From assembly GCA_004154925.1 (NCBI GenBank), contig QJNS01000217.1, positions 1 to 64,000 on the forward strand: a stretch of 64,000 bases of DNA, in the 5' to 3' direction. Source of the DNA: Monosporascus cannonballus (taxonomy: Eukaryota; Ascomycota; Sordariomycetes; Xylariales). Position 1 is the stretch's first letter. Each line of letters begins with the position of its first letter. The position numbers were made by a program, and so were the translations under genes. Of the stretch, positions 48,801 through 61,887 are shown piece after piece. The notes below the pieces were generated by a model. The model was given only the letters and a program-made list of their open reading frames with translations. It did not search any database and was not told where the DNA came from.

Positions 48801-51638
48801 CCTATCTCTCCGATTGAGGGCCAACTGCACTGCAGTACTAACAATTTTTAGAACGGCTCAAAACCGCTCAATCAATTCCATACCAACCGTTAAAAGTTTG
48901 CTTGTGACCTTCACTACCCTAGTAGGGAAGACGCGCGCTTGGGCAGTTGTTGCTGCAGTTTGTAAGTCTTCAATCGGATACGACAATGTCCCAACGCAAG
49001 ATATCTACAAGCATGCACCAGTGCGTTACAATCATATAAAGGTACCTTTATTCTTCGCCAACTAATTTTGCAGGGCTTTCCCTACGCACACTCGCCAATC
49101 GACACCAACATGCCTATGTGATGGTTTAGATATTAATACATCTATAGAAAGTTAGTGAACCCCTATTGCATTCGGGACACAATTAGTAGGACCAGATAGC
49201 GAGTTCGCATTGAGCAATGGCGTCTTTGACAGTTTTCAGCAGCGAATCGAATGTCATACTTTTCCCCGTGACGGCTTTTGTGAGCAACAAATGAACACGC
49301 TTATACTGCTAGCCATGTCACTGGGGAACATAAAATGCTTATTGGAGGTGGAGGGCTTCTCTAGCAGTCAAGAACTCTTGGTGCTGCCGCTTACCCCCTG
49401 CCCAGGTTATGATAAGTCCCAGATCATCCTCACATGGATTCCCCATTCACGTTCAGTGCATTGGTAATACCCATCGTGAACCCTGGTATCATAGATCCTC
49501 TCATCTCGGATTGACATACTTCCCGTCAGCTAAAGCAAGGATACAATGATCGGGGAGAGTAATAGTACGTAGAGCAGACACTCGTCAGGTTCAAATTGAC
49601 TAGCACTCACGGCAAGGAGATGATGGCTCTTGGTTGGTAGCCTGCTGCCGAAGGTGCAAGTACCGGAGGCAATCGCTCTTGAAAGGGCAGAAACCGTGAC
49701 TTCTCCTCGAACCTCAGCGTTCATTTAAGCGAAAGACTAGTATTTCTTCAATCTTCAATCTTAAGCCGATGTCAGCTTACTGAGAGCAACATCATCGAGT
49801 CAGTATGAAGGGCTTGCCACCGCGACATATTTGTGCCCTGATGATAAAGCTAACGAGGTTATGTTAACCATCTTCTATCAATTCTAGGGCAATCCCTTTC
49901 CGGCACCAAGAGCCACGCATAATAGCGCAGCCACTGGGGCTCCCTCTCAGCCCCGTGGTTGCCACGAAACTCGCATCAAGAGCCTATCGGGCTCTTGGGA
50001 ATAGTTGGACTAGGTCATCCCCTTTCTCCGTGGCGCCTTCCCAGGTGTTCCTTACCGCGATGCTGACTACCGCCCATCATCCGCTAAAGCGGTACACAGC
50101 CATGTTTTTGGCAGGGGATGCGTAGGCATGGTTTTTGCTTCGAGACTGGCTCGCCACCAGCCTATCGCCGTATAATTCCCGTTCCGCATCCTGAGAACAC
50201 GAAGTCTCGTTCAGCACGGCGAGCTTCACGTATCAAGCCAATACGTATCAAGGAAAGAAAGTCTACTCACGCTAGTTTAGCTGGTGGTCTACGCGGGCTA
50301 AGAGTTCCCCGCGAAACCAGAATCCGTAGAGCGGGATCCAGTGCTTTTCCGAAGGTTACGAGCCGACCTACAAAAAGACGATGCTTTGCTGCAAGAAGCG
50401 GGGGTGATTTAAGTACAGGATACGTAGGACTGTATGCTGTCCGGTGTGCGACCGACTGCAACAGAATACGGCAGCGTACTGGATAACCCGTCCAGCTCTG
50501 AGGCGCAAACGTCATGGTCGCGATATCGGTGCTCCAGACACCCATGCTCACACCTGTTTATTCGAAAGGCACGTCGTTCAGACAGTTGAAGTTGTGATGC
50601 ACTCCTGCAGCGCTTCTACAGGGGGTTGTCTTATCTAGTCCCGGGCCGTTTGATCCCCAGCCTTGGCATCATAAGTCTAAACCCTTTTCACTCTAGCTTG
50701 AGTTGCTGGGGCTCAAGTCTTAACCTTATCTTGATCTCTTCGCAGCATGGCGAAACCACCACTTGTTCCACCTTTGCTTCAAACCCCTTCGTCCCAGAAA
50801 TTCTCTCTTACGGCTACGGCATCATACCTATTCAAGCCCTGCCACCATCCCATATGTTCCGGAGCCGTCGAGGCTACCGCGAGCTACAAGTCTGAGACCG
50901 CCTCTTCGTAAATGGAAAACATTTCCTGCTTCTGGTTAGTAGCTCTCGCCAGCTTAATGGCCTATTGGTCCATAGAACTATTCTCAGCGGATACGCTGTC
51001 TGTCTTTTTTTTTTTTTGGAATGGCGTTGTAAACAGCTTCATCTTGGTGGATTCCATCTGGTTTCTTCACGTCCTCGGGCCAATCGCCGAGCATGTAGCG
51101 AACCGCCTCTCCGATGCCAAGCCTGTAGTTGTAGCTTTCGAGTTGAGTGGTAGCTTTGTCTTACGCACAGCACGGGACACTGGCTCGAAGGGATATCAGT
51201 CAACCCGGGCGGGGAGTAACGACAATCGCCGGCAGGCCCCTCCAGGGACTAGGGTCTTTCCGCTCAACGTCGGGCTCATGCGTTCTTCTCTTTCACCACC
51301 TCTTCTGGAAGAGACTCGCGGCCTGGCACGCTTTCTCGTCCATGGTCCCAGTAGTCCGCGACTGCTGTTTGCCTCTTCGTTTCTCGCCATCTGCTGGTCC
51401 AGAGCTGTTTCACCTGTTCTGTGAACGGGCTTTAGTCCCTTTGCTCTTCTTTTTGCCTCTTCTTATCCCTCCTCTGGTTCTATCAACACCACATGACATC
51501 GCCACTCAACGAGGACTGCCGAGCGATATACCAGTCCCATATAGGCTCGATGAATTGAACGGAGACGATAGGCTGCCCCAGGCTCGGCGCCACTATTAAG
51601 CTCAGTCGACTCCGATCACTCAGACAAGAAATCCTGCA
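45888..51638. other. intergenic region and long leaders, CTK1 and 7TM genes
   Basis: The two flanking genes are divergent, so their promoters and leaders lie here. The first 650 bases include a 197-codon open frame on the minus strand (45934-46527) with no recognised motif, probably the CTK1 leader. The last kilobase before the 7TM gene is pyrimidine-rich with a run of 13 T (51005-51017) and several short open frames, suggesting a long 5' leader. Between about 46.6 and 50.6 kb I recognise nothing; open frames are short and TAGGTA motifs are sparse. Confidence 0.6.
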
Positions 51639-53789
51639 ATGTTCCGCACCATGCATGGCGGCTGGCAGGGGAATATGGGTACAATGGGTAACATAACGGA
51701 CGTATCGTTTGCGTCGACCTATAGTGGCAACTCGACCTTTATGGCCATAAACCAGTTCAAGTTCCTCGCGGCGAAGTCGATACGAACATCCACGATTATC
51801 CTTTCGAGCTTCAACACGATTTCTGCATTTGCGACGGCAGCTGGCATCCTGTTCGATTGCTACCTCAAAGCCAAAAGGTCGGATCCGAGAGGGAATCGAC
51901 AGTGAGTCGAGAAGCATGGGTGGTACCGTGGACGTACAAGGCTGATAACATACAGAGTCAATATTTTCAGATGCATCCGCGGGACAGAAATCTTTCCCTT
52001 GATTCTGTCGCTGGGTATCACAATCCAAGGAATCATCTTCGCTGTTTCTCAGTCGCATGGCCTGGATGGTTTGTTCAAGGCCGGATGCTCTTTAGTATCG
52101 CAGTTTATGTGGCCAGGTACGATTAGTTCTTCATCGTTTGCTGTCTGCATTAGGCAAGACTAATTTGGCCCTAGCGATCTTTATCGTTCCGTACATCCAG
52201 TTAGTATTCGGAATTGAGCTCGCAGTCCGAGGCCTCAAAACGACCCCGTTTCCTTCGAGGGGCAAGTGGGATGTTGTGGTTTGTCTTGTGCTTATAATGA
52301 CTTTACTCCTCATCACTGGCCTGGTTGCCCTTTTTTTTCCAGCCCCGAATTTTTGTTTTGCTTCACTCTTTTGGTTCGTTGCGAAATGGGCGCCAGCAGC
52401 CTTCGCCTTACTTACAACCATTGTCCTTGTCTTGATATTGTGTATTGCTATCATATACATGAGACTGAGGAAGTACTCGATGATCGAGAATGCCGAGCGG
52501 GTGGGCGCCTCTAGAATGATTTATTACCTCGTTGTGGCTGTATTGTCAAATGTGAGTCTCGTTATCCCCCATTTTAATGTTCCCGGCCATGCTAACATCT
52601 GTAGGCGCTTATGGTGCCTTTCTTCGTCAGTATAACAATCACAGACCCCATGAACGGCGGCGGAACCAGTTTGACACTAGCCATGGTCTCCAGCGTAGTC
52701 GCAAACGTTTCGGGGCTTATGACGGGCGGTCTCTACCTATTCCTTCGATCCAGCACCATCTCGACTATAGGTGCTAAAGACAAGATTGGGGACTATTCAT
52801 GCCAAAAGATCAAGCAAAACATACGGCATCGGGGACCCTGCTCAGTAGACTTCAATGATCATATTGTACAGCTGGTGCCTGCTCCTCGGCCTCTCCGTAC
52901 GGCGGAAAGCCAGGAGAAGTTTATCCCGGCGGAGGAAGGAAATGGTTTTGAACCAGAAAACAATCGCACATCCCGAAGCCTAAATCAGCGTGTCTTTGGC
53001 GATTATGACCAGCCGAGACCTTATATGTCGTTGGACTCAGCGTTCACGCCAAGGGGGCCAGAACCGCACCAAATGTCTATGTCACTCCTTCGAACTCACG
53101 TCCAGAAGCCGCCGACATCTTATTCACTATTCCCGAACAACCACCCGGACATGAGCCCGGTAGCCTTGCTTCCCTCGACGACATACTCTCCCAACTCGGA
53201 CGCAGACTTTGCGGAGCCCCAAACCCTCTATGTACCTGATCCCACCAGCAGCCTTATGCCGCCAGCCCACATAGGATCCGGAGGTCGCGGCCATCACCGA
53301 CGAGGATCTTCACTAGCATCGACCGCCACTGTCCAGATCGGGCTGCGCTTTTCGAATGTCGACGACATAGGGCCTCTAGCGAGCAAAGCCTCCGGAGAAG
53401 CCGAGAGAGTCCACAGCCTAGGTTGCCCTAACAAGCTGGGGTCGCCGGGTTCAAAGCGCCCGAGTCCGCTCGCTGGGACGAGGCACGCAGAGTCGATACC
53501 AAACCCAAGTGCCGGCAACGCCAACCCACACCCGGAGACGATGAAGAGCCTACCTCCGCTCCCGGCACCGTCTCCGACGGTGGCGCAAACATCACCCCCA
53601 CAAACTCTGAGCCCTAGCGTCTACAGCCCTAGCCTCTACGGCCATCCCAGCACCGCGTCTCTCCCAACAGGGAGGATAATAAGTCCCCAGGGGGGCGGAT
53701 TCAACTCGCCCAGGAGAACCAACATCTCCTCCGACGGATCCATTGCGGTGCCTGCGCCTCTTAGGATCCGTCGGTTACTCGAACACTAA
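51639..53789 (+). CDS. seven-transmembrane GPCR-like protein, four exons
   Basis: Exons 51639-51901, 51956-52116, 52175-52551 and 52605-53789 join through introns of 54, 58 and 53 nt in phase, giving 661 residues. Seven hydrophobic segments are visible at about 51-75, 98-118, 133-160, 172-196, 213-236, 253-277 and 287-315. The short N-terminus has two N-glycosylation sequons (Asn18, Asn31), consistent with an outside location. The tail, about 318-661, is long, Pro/Ser-rich and probably cytoplasmic. The layout matches a fungal G-protein-coupled receptor; it may belong to the GprM/GprN class, but I am not certain, and no ligand can be named. There is no CFEM domain, so it is not the usual Pth11 type. 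Intron 1 has a second in-frame acceptor 15 bases further on (51970), which would drop five residues (VNIFR). Confidence 0.85.
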
Positions 53790-55631
53790 GAGAGGCAGAG
53801 AGGAATGGATATGAGGTTCCTAAAACTCAACCGCGTCCCCGTTGGTCGATCTCCGCGGGCCTCGTCTCGCGGGTTCAATTGACAAGAATAACTAGCATCC
53901 GACGCTGAGAGCCTCGACAGAACGGGCGCGCCATAGTTACGTGTTCTCACCCCTCGCCGTCGCCATTGCTATACACGCTCTCGATACGCAGTCTCTCATT
54001 TATACTTCCCCTTCTAATTTTGTATTCATATTTCTATGACCTGGCGTTTCAGGGGCTACTTGATACCTGAAAAGCGAGGCTCGGGACGGATAGAGGTTTC
54101 GTTTGCTTGACTCTTCAAGGAGTCCAAGTGGCAAACGCTAAACACCTCCCCCCCCTTTTCCATTGTCATATTTAGCGCAGGGGACGCAGCCCAGAGGGAA
54201 AAAACTAAGCCTCCAACCTTCTGTTTTCTTTGTTCCTAGGATTCGGGGGGGTGGGGGGCCAGGAGAAGGTTAGGGGTGGGCTGGTGCCGGTCTATGTAAG
54301 TAGCGCTTTCGCACTCGGTATATAGAGGGGTGTCCCGTGAATGGGCACCGGAGGTTTGGGAGGGGATATCATGTCGAACTAGGTAGTATACGTCGTGTAT
54401 GATCTTGCTGGGAACGTCCATCACTTGTATTAAAAGCACTTAGATTTGTTTTCGCGCAGATCTTGCCTATATACCGCTGCCAGTGGCGGGCTAGGTGTTA
54501 TGTATACGCTTTATGGTACCTGAGTAACTATTTGACGCTGTCACGACTCCATTGATTGACACGGAGGGAGGGCTGCTCCTTGGCACGGGCACAAATCTGT
54601 AATCACTATATACCCGTAATTAGAAAGTCCAGAAAGTATTATGAGCACAGACACAAGATGCCTGAGAACCTGGACACGATGTTTCGAGGCTCTTCACCGA
54701 GGTTACGAGCTCGGATGAAAAGACTTGCCCATCGGAGACAGCCCGAAAGGCGAAGAATATCGTATCAAGCCATTCGGAGGAAGCGTTCACGACTAGCTTC
54801 TCAGTGGAAGCACCATCGGCTCGGTTCGGATCCTCTGTTTGGCCGAGCATGACGATATCGAGATCGACATCTAAACACCATTACCTCGCCGGCGCAAGAA
54901 GGGTGCTTACCCCGGCCAAGGAGTACAAAACAATACAGAGGACGGCACCCGGTTCAAAGGCCATTAGCGCAAGGGCAAAGGTACGTTTCTAGGTTTGTGT
55001 AAATGCCCAGATGAAATATACGGGGTACAGTTTACGTCAATTCGAGGATCTAGGTATTCTTAGCTTGACGCAACCGGGTATATTCCTCGCAGGAACGAGC
55101 GCGTCACATATCTACCAATGCGAATCTACTTCAGCGCGGACGACCGAGCCCCCCGCCCCCGAGTCCTGGTCATCGAGCGCCTACAGCTGAGGACGACAAA
55201 AACGCACGAAGCCACTTGTCGACTCCCAGACACATCATCAGGATATGTCGCTATTACTCCAAAGCGGGCAACGTTGGCTCACTGTCTTGGCGGCCATACC
55301 CACGATTTAGGCAAAAAGGCTCGGGAAGTGGGCGCACGAGACGAGTAAGCGACGCGCCTACGTCAGGGCCTGGGGGATGAAATTCACGAGCCCGCCTCTA
55401 CCCCTCGCCGCGCCTACAGTATCCAGGAACCCCGCAGGGTGGGCGGGACGTCAACCTCGATGGGAAGCCGAAGGCATGACGTGCAGCGCGCCTACCTGTA
55501 GTCCCCATAGGATCCCCGGAGTAAATAAGCACCAGCATCTAAATGAGTCTGAACCGATTAGAGATATGCTGCAGCTACGTGCCTACGTCAGTTTCTTAGC
55601 TTAGGGCCGTCACCAGCGAGGGTTGCCACGC

Positions 55632-55660
55632 GGGGGGGGGAAAAAAAAAGGGGGGGGGGG
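55632..55660. repeat. homopurine block G9-A9-G11
   Basis: Nine G, nine A and eleven G follow directly on one another, a 29-base pure-purine strand. Such tracts can form triplex or G-rich structures and are also typical sites of sequencing or assembly error, so the exact length should be treated with caution. Confidence 0.9.
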
Positions 55661-56740
55661 TTGCGCCGGCCGGTCTTCCGCAGGGTCCAGGGACGGCTCG
55701 GCAATTCATGCCGTGCGCCTCTCCGGTCGTAGACATTTCTCTTCTTTCTCCCCTTTCTTCTTGTTCCCCCCTTGTATTTCTTGTGAGCCCGCTCCCTGCC
55801 CGCCGCTGCTGCACCTGCTAGGAAATGCGGCAGGGAAGAAAGAGCATCGAGCCCAGAGTGCATATGTAGTTATTGGGAAAGTGTTTCCCTCCCTTTTCTG
55901 CCGTGCGACCTCCACTGAGTTTCAGCCCCAACGCTCAGCAGCCGGCCGGGCGCTGCGCGAGCCGTAAGTGGTCATCACCCGCGGCCGTGCGAAACCAGAC
56001 AAAGCCACCCGTGTTCGACGTGATGGGCGCGCACACGCACGCGTGCGACACCGGTGGCTAGTGTTAGATTTAACCCGTGGCGAGGGCAAAAAGCATCCTC
56101 CCGGAAATTCCGCATTAGGTCGGAATTCCCAACTGCTCGTATTAGAAGGGGTTTACGGACGAGGCCAGACCCGCAGCTCGATGTGTGTATGCGTGTGTGT
56201 TCTTCTCGGAACCTGCTCGCGAGCTATCTTACTCGATCCGTACCCTGTACCACCATAAGATGGTAGCTGGGGGCCGATGCGGGCGGTGGCAGATCGCGGG
56301 ATCAGTGGAGCGCGCAGCCCCCCCCGAAGATACCTAGAATGCTCAGCCGTGATAGCAATATTGAGCCGGAATAATAATAAGCATCGCCCGGGAACGTCGC
56401 GCAACACAGGCGGTAGAGCAAGTGAGTGAATGATGGCACCCATTGGGAGTGGGCGGTTGCTGTTCAGCCGCCATGCATCTCGGAGGAGGTTGCGGCCCGG
56501 GTGGGGATCACCAGATGTCAAGGTCAGTTACATATATCCGTACCCGCTCAGTAGGTTCTGGCCAAACTGGTCGAGGCAAGCCAACTTTATATCCACAGCC
56601 AGAACATGGAATCAAATAATAAGGATGGCCGATGATGTTATTCGATTACTTTAATAACAGATAGTAGAGTTTAAGACTATCCGGTTATTGACCAAAGAAA
56701 TCTCCTTCGGGTTACAATTGGCAGCGAGAGGATATACCTA

Positions 56741-56754
56741 CCTACCTAGGTAGG
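56741..56754. repeat. perfect palindrome CCTACCTAGGTAGG
   Basis: A 14-base perfect inverted repeat built from the hexamer TACCTA/TAGGTA that is scattered through gene-flanking DNA in this window. It could be a binding site for a dimeric protein or simply two copies of the common motif head to head. Confidence 0.85.
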
Positions 56755-59700
56755 CAGTCAGAGGCGGGCCAGCTACAGTATTATGGTCAGAGCCCATCAC
56801 GGTGCGTGCCCTTGGCGGCTCCCCTGTCTTCCCCACCGCGACCAGCAATCAGTACTTACCACTACAGGCTGTCAACGGGAACGTCAAGGAATGGGGGGGA
56901 GAGGTGGGGTAAGGTTGGGGACCCAGCAAGAAGACCCTGAAGAGGGGACGTCCCGGCTTAATAAGAGAAAACGTTTTATAGATACAGAATTACGCGGCAA
57001 TCCCTACGGCCGGCTGCATGATATGGATCACCCCGAGTCTCAAATCGATGTCGCGAACCTGTTCGTACTCGCCTCCGTCCACCTTAGTCTGGAACACGCC
57101 TGTTGTACATCATCCTGTGGGCTGGGCCGAGATGAATGGAACGTGTGGCTTGACGGAAAGTGCTAAACTGTAGTCGTGCGACTTAGTCTTGATTATTGAA
57201 AGCTTAGTGAAGTAAACTATCCTCGATACTTGAAAGAGGTAATGGGTCGTCCGTTCGGTTCTCGGTCTGTGCATCCTTCACCTACCCGGACTGGGGTGGC
57301 TTCCGGGTATCGCATGCCGTGATAGGATAGGAAGGATGCTTCGGGTAGTAACGGTACCTGCATTGTATGCGATAATCCAGCTTTGGATACTCACTGCGAC
57401 TCGGTTCCGCGCGAGGCTTCGTCATACGTCACGGGCGACAGGGGTATCCGGGGGCCGCCAGTCCACTCACTAGAGCCTAAACCCTCTGTCTGACTGTTAT
57501 GTAGCTGCAGAAGTACCCGACAGCACCGGCGGTCCGACCGTGGTAGGATTCTTCTATATTCGAGTAAAACCAGGCGCCAGTAGTGTGCGTCTAATCGACG
57601 CGTCTGGGCAGAATTTTTGCGTCGCTGCGCATCTGTTGCATAACCCTGCCGCGGACGCTGCGAGACTGGACACTCGCGTCCAGTTACCGGCAACGACTCT
57701 GTAGGTAAGCCGCGGTCATAGCACGCATCCCCGGTGATCAAATAACGGGGCCGAGTAGAATACGTGACCTCCCTCGACGAAACCCAAAGCCACCAGACGA
57801 CACGCTTGGAGCCAATGAGCGATGGGTATAGGAAATGGTTCCTGTCGACGTCTCTCCACGAAAGAAGATAATCTAAGCCGCGGTTTGGTCCCACTGCCTC
57901 GAGGTAACCGGTTGCCCGCTAACAGGAGGTGTACCCGGTAGCACGAAGCACGACAGCCGGCGTCATGAGGATTTCCCGCGTAGTTCGAGATTCGAGTTCG
58001 GTGCCACACGCCCATGCGGCCGGTCGTCAGCTTTCAAGGCCTGCGCAGCGGGGACAGGTACGAGAGCCGTGTGGTGGCCCCCCTTCTCGGGTACCGCAAG
58101 CCGCACGACGATCCCAGGGACCCAAACGGGCATGACCTGGGTGGCATCCGAGGTCTGGAATCTCCCAGCTCCGAGGTTGCCCCTTTGGGCCGGACGGTAG
58201 TTGCTGACAATTCGGGGCCCACCGGCAGCTTGGGGCGCGTCGGTACATCACTACAGTAGAACGGCCCCAAGAATTATGTATCTAAAGGGTAAGTGAAAAA
58301 GAACAAAATTAGATCTGGTACGTTACTGGTGCATCTTAGTCCTAGATGAGAGGATTTTGGTCGGACCGCGTGGACGAAAGGTGGCTGAAGAGGTGGTCGA
58401 GACCGTCGGGTTTCGCCGGTACCTCGATGCTGCATCGCAAGCGCGCTTGAAAACCGGTTCGAGACCGTAGAGCGTGTTCGGAGAATTTTGAGCAGCAGAT
58501 AATGTCGATTGCGAGGGCTCATCTTTCTCGGCGTCGCATTCCGAAGATGAACCCGCTACTCGGCTCGATAGGTCGGATATTCAGTTGCAGCACCGTGGCG
58601 CGGCAAGGATTGGCTGGCTAGGTTTTTGGGGGACGTGATATGTGACCTCGTTATCGCCGTGGAGTTCGTACTTCGGATGGAGATCGATAGATCGTTCTGT
58701 TCTAGTGATAATGTGGTGCCTAGAGTAACCGTTGGTACTATAGAGGAGCCGAGAGAAACGCCGCCTCCTAGATGCTAGAATGTAGCGAAGGTCGTCCCAC
58801 GGTTCCTCATGGTGGAATAGAGAAACAACTGCTAGCTCTCATATACACACAAGGACCCCCGGATACCGCATTCCAGTCGCGTCTAGAAGAGTCGGAGCAG
58901 GAGCGGGAGCAAGAGAAGAGTCGAACACCAGCGGATACCAGTTCATTATCCCGTCAGCAAACCCTCCCGCTGATGCGGCTCAGGGGATCGGATTGATATC
59001 TAGTATTCCAGGCGCAATCGCTTTCTTATATACAAACACTCCCAAGCCCGTACGGAGTTTCCTCTAGCAAGGAAGCACGTTCGAACTCCTTAGGGCTTTC
59101 GAAATCGTCATCATGGCCATGGTCATATCCGTCGTACCCGCTTTTCCTATATTTTTCTCGGGGCCTGTCAACATGATCCGGAATCTCGCCCCCGCCGCTG
59201 CTGTCAAACAAAAGCCTAATAAACCAACTGAGCCAGACGATCCCCTGGTCTGGCCATTCTGTAAGATGCATATACAATGTAGTGTACCGTCCGTGGAGAA
59301 TATAAATATGGAAGTATGCAAGATGCGGGTATATAATAACAGACAATAATAGGGGGCCATGTAAGAAACAAGTATATGTTTATGTAGACGAAATTGTGTT
59401 GTCCAGTAGATGATGGCGGCTCCTCTATTATTCGAAGCATATTCCACTGCGCTCTTCTCGCAAACCCGGCCAAAGGATGCACACGAAGGAGACAAGTCAA
59501 CCAGACTGGCAGCAACGCTCACGTCGGTCGACTCAAGCTTCTGGACCGTCTTTTAGAAGCTCTCCACGCGTTTGTTAACGCTAAGACCGGAGTCGGTCTC
59601 GTAATTTTGACCGCTGTACTCGAAAGGGGCCGAGGGTTAATCTCCTCGTATCCCCAGTGTCGATCTCGCCACCGGGAATAGACCCCCCTCAGGTTATATG

Positions 59701-59849
59701 CCCGAACGACTGCGATATCGTCTCGGTATTATTATGATGAACTCGAGAGAGTGTAGGCGAGCTTCGTCTGCACTTTGGCCTTGTGGCAGACCCGCCAAGG
59801 GCCTCTCAAAGATGGTCGCCACTTCTCTTGTTGTTGCCTTGCGCCGGGC

Positions 59850-61887
59850 CTAACGTAAAGGACCACCCCCAAAACTGTCCCTCATTGGAGTCCTGGTGTG
59901 GGAGCTTCCCATGTTGCCGTGGAGAGCAGCCGTGAAATCCTGCGGAGGTGCGATCGGTGCGCTCATCTGAGGGGGTGAATAGTCTGGCACTGACGTTCTT
60001 ATGCTTGGCGTCCTAGGGAGCGAGAAATCGACCGGTGCTGTCAATGGAGCTGAAAGATAGCCGGTTGTATATGTAGGAGTATTTCCGTATGGGCTGGTCG
60101 ATGCGGCTCGAGGAGTTGACGAATGGTTGGAAGGCTGAAGACCATGGCCGTGTCGGTACTGATGCCTTAAGTCTAGTCCTAAGGGAATATTGGCAGAAGC
60201 AGCCCGTAAAGGTGATCGATTGTGCTGCGTTTGCTGTAGTGTCGGTGGTTGTACGCTCGAGTAATTGATGTTAGTGGGAGAGGATTGCAACCCGGCGCCT
60301 TCATAATGTTAATTCAATAAGCCCATATCGACGTCAGGGTTAAAGGGGGGTCCACTTACTGGAGTACGAACCGGATTCGTAGCTCAGCCCACCCCCGGCG
60401 TTGTTGCCCATATGGTCGGGCTGGTAGACAGGCTGATACCTCCCAGGAATACTTGGAGCGTCAGTACTACTTGCGTAGCTTGAATAGTCAATAGAATCGC
60501 CTTTCCAGGACATGCTGGACCGTAGAGGAGATTGCAGGCTTTCTGGCCTTGATCTTGACATAGTGTCTCTGAGATGAAGCGGCTGAAGAGGGCGAATAGA
60601 TTGCCGTGTTTGGGAATGCATTTGCGACCCTGAGTCTAAGTTGTTTTGCCGTGCAAAAGGATTTGTAGATCTTTGGCCGGGACCCAGAGGACTCGTGAGA
60701 TGACCCGAATAGTAGCCTCGATCAGTCGTGGCGGGTGATAAAGGCGATAATATATCTGTGCTTCCCATCGCCCCAGAAGGAGTGAAGCCCATGCCTCCAA
60801 AAGCTGGATTCAGCCCGGTAGGGGACATATGATCGTCGCCGCCTCTTCGCACCGTGTCTACCATCAAGGGCCGCATTAGGTGATCCGAATACGAAGGATT
60901 GTTAAACTCCGCTGGAGATGACAATGGCGTTCCGAGCGCGTGAACTGCACCATACGGAGAATGTAAAGCCTGGACGTTGTCGAAGTCGTCAGGGACTGCC
61001 CGCATCTTAATCATCCGGTCTCGATCATCAGCTGTCAGCCTCTTGATTTTGGCTCTCCTGTAACGGCTTAGAAAACTTCCCATGATCCTGTGGTTCAGGA
61101 GTACCTACCTATTCTGGAACCAGACCTGGACTTGTCTTGGGCTTAAGCCAGGGATCTCGCGCGACAATCTTTCTCGGTGCGCAGCGTCCGGGTGCGGCTG
61201 CTTTGCGAACTCGCTCATAAGAAATCGAGTTTGCTGATGGGTGAGCCTATCAAACGTCAGCAGAGCAATTCGTTGGCCTGGAAGTTGCCCTTACCTGAAT
61301 CGCTTCATTTTTCTACGGGCAGCTGTCCGCTCAGCCGCAGTTTGTGGCTGGCTCGGTTGTTCCCCCTCAGCCTCGACCATCTCATCATCTTCCAACACAT
61401 CATCATCTTCCTCCTTTTCCACGACTGCATTTTCGTTCCCGCCCTGATCGGTAGAAATAGCTTGCCCTCGTTCTACCGCTATATCGGATTCCCTTGGGTT
61501 TGGTCCACGCGCTAGTTCAGGGGCATCTGTCGATGCCAAAGAGTCATCCTGGGGGGGCTCAGCCTTGATGGAATATGTCGAGTCTCGCGTTTCTGCGGAC
61601 TTTTGTGTGGGCGACTCTGCTTTGGGTTGCCGCAGACCTAAAGGATCGAGGGGCCGGCTGTGACCCGTGTCTGACGCCAGACCGCTCAGGCTCGACCGGT
61701 TCTGGGCGTCTGGAGCGTCCTCTTGCGCGCTTGCTAGGCGCTGTTGTACCGTGGCATTGCTATTGGTGCTCGAACCTGGTATTGGCTCGAACGACTGTGG
61801 GAATATGTTGGTTTCCCCTGGGGGTAGAAATGAATAATGCCCGTGCCAATCAGGCTGTGTCGACAATGGACCGTTGAAGCTCGACAT
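59850..61887 (-). CDS. homeobox transcription factor, four exons
   Basis: Exons 61887-61295, 61246-61109, 61057-60360 and 60298-59850 join in phase through introns of 48, 51 and 61 nt, giving 625 residues. The homeodomain lies at about 191-250 and is split by the first two introns. It has the recognition-helix motif VWFQNRRAKIKR, with Trp, Phe, Asn and Arg in the canonical places. An acidic block (156-177, EKEEDDD and onward) and a Gln/Ser/Pro-rich N-terminus precede it; the C-terminal half is Ser/Pro/Gly-rich and disordered, as in transcription regulators. The homeodomain and the following MRAVPDDFD stretch suggest the conidiation regulator Htf1/MoHOX2 group, but this is from memory and not certain. 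An upstream in-frame ATG at 61974 would add 29 residues; I chose the inner start because SSFNGP looks more like the family. The protein acts in the nucleus. Confidence 0.9.

Larger units (their letters stand above)
53790..59849. other. intergenic region between convergent genes
   Basis: Six kilobases lie between the 3' ends of the 7TM gene (+) and the homeobox gene (-). I find no supportable gene. Open frames up to 167 codons (57391-57894, minus) have no motifs. The region holds the G/A/G homopolymer block at 55632, a perfect 14-base palindrome at 56741 and little else that I can name. Its length is unusual for a tail-to-tail gap, so an unrecognised or decayed gene may be hidden here. Confidence 0.6.

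Noticed and set aside
57391..57894. 167-codon minus-strand open frame
   Set aside because: No motif or conserved pattern; overlapped by other equally meaningless frames.
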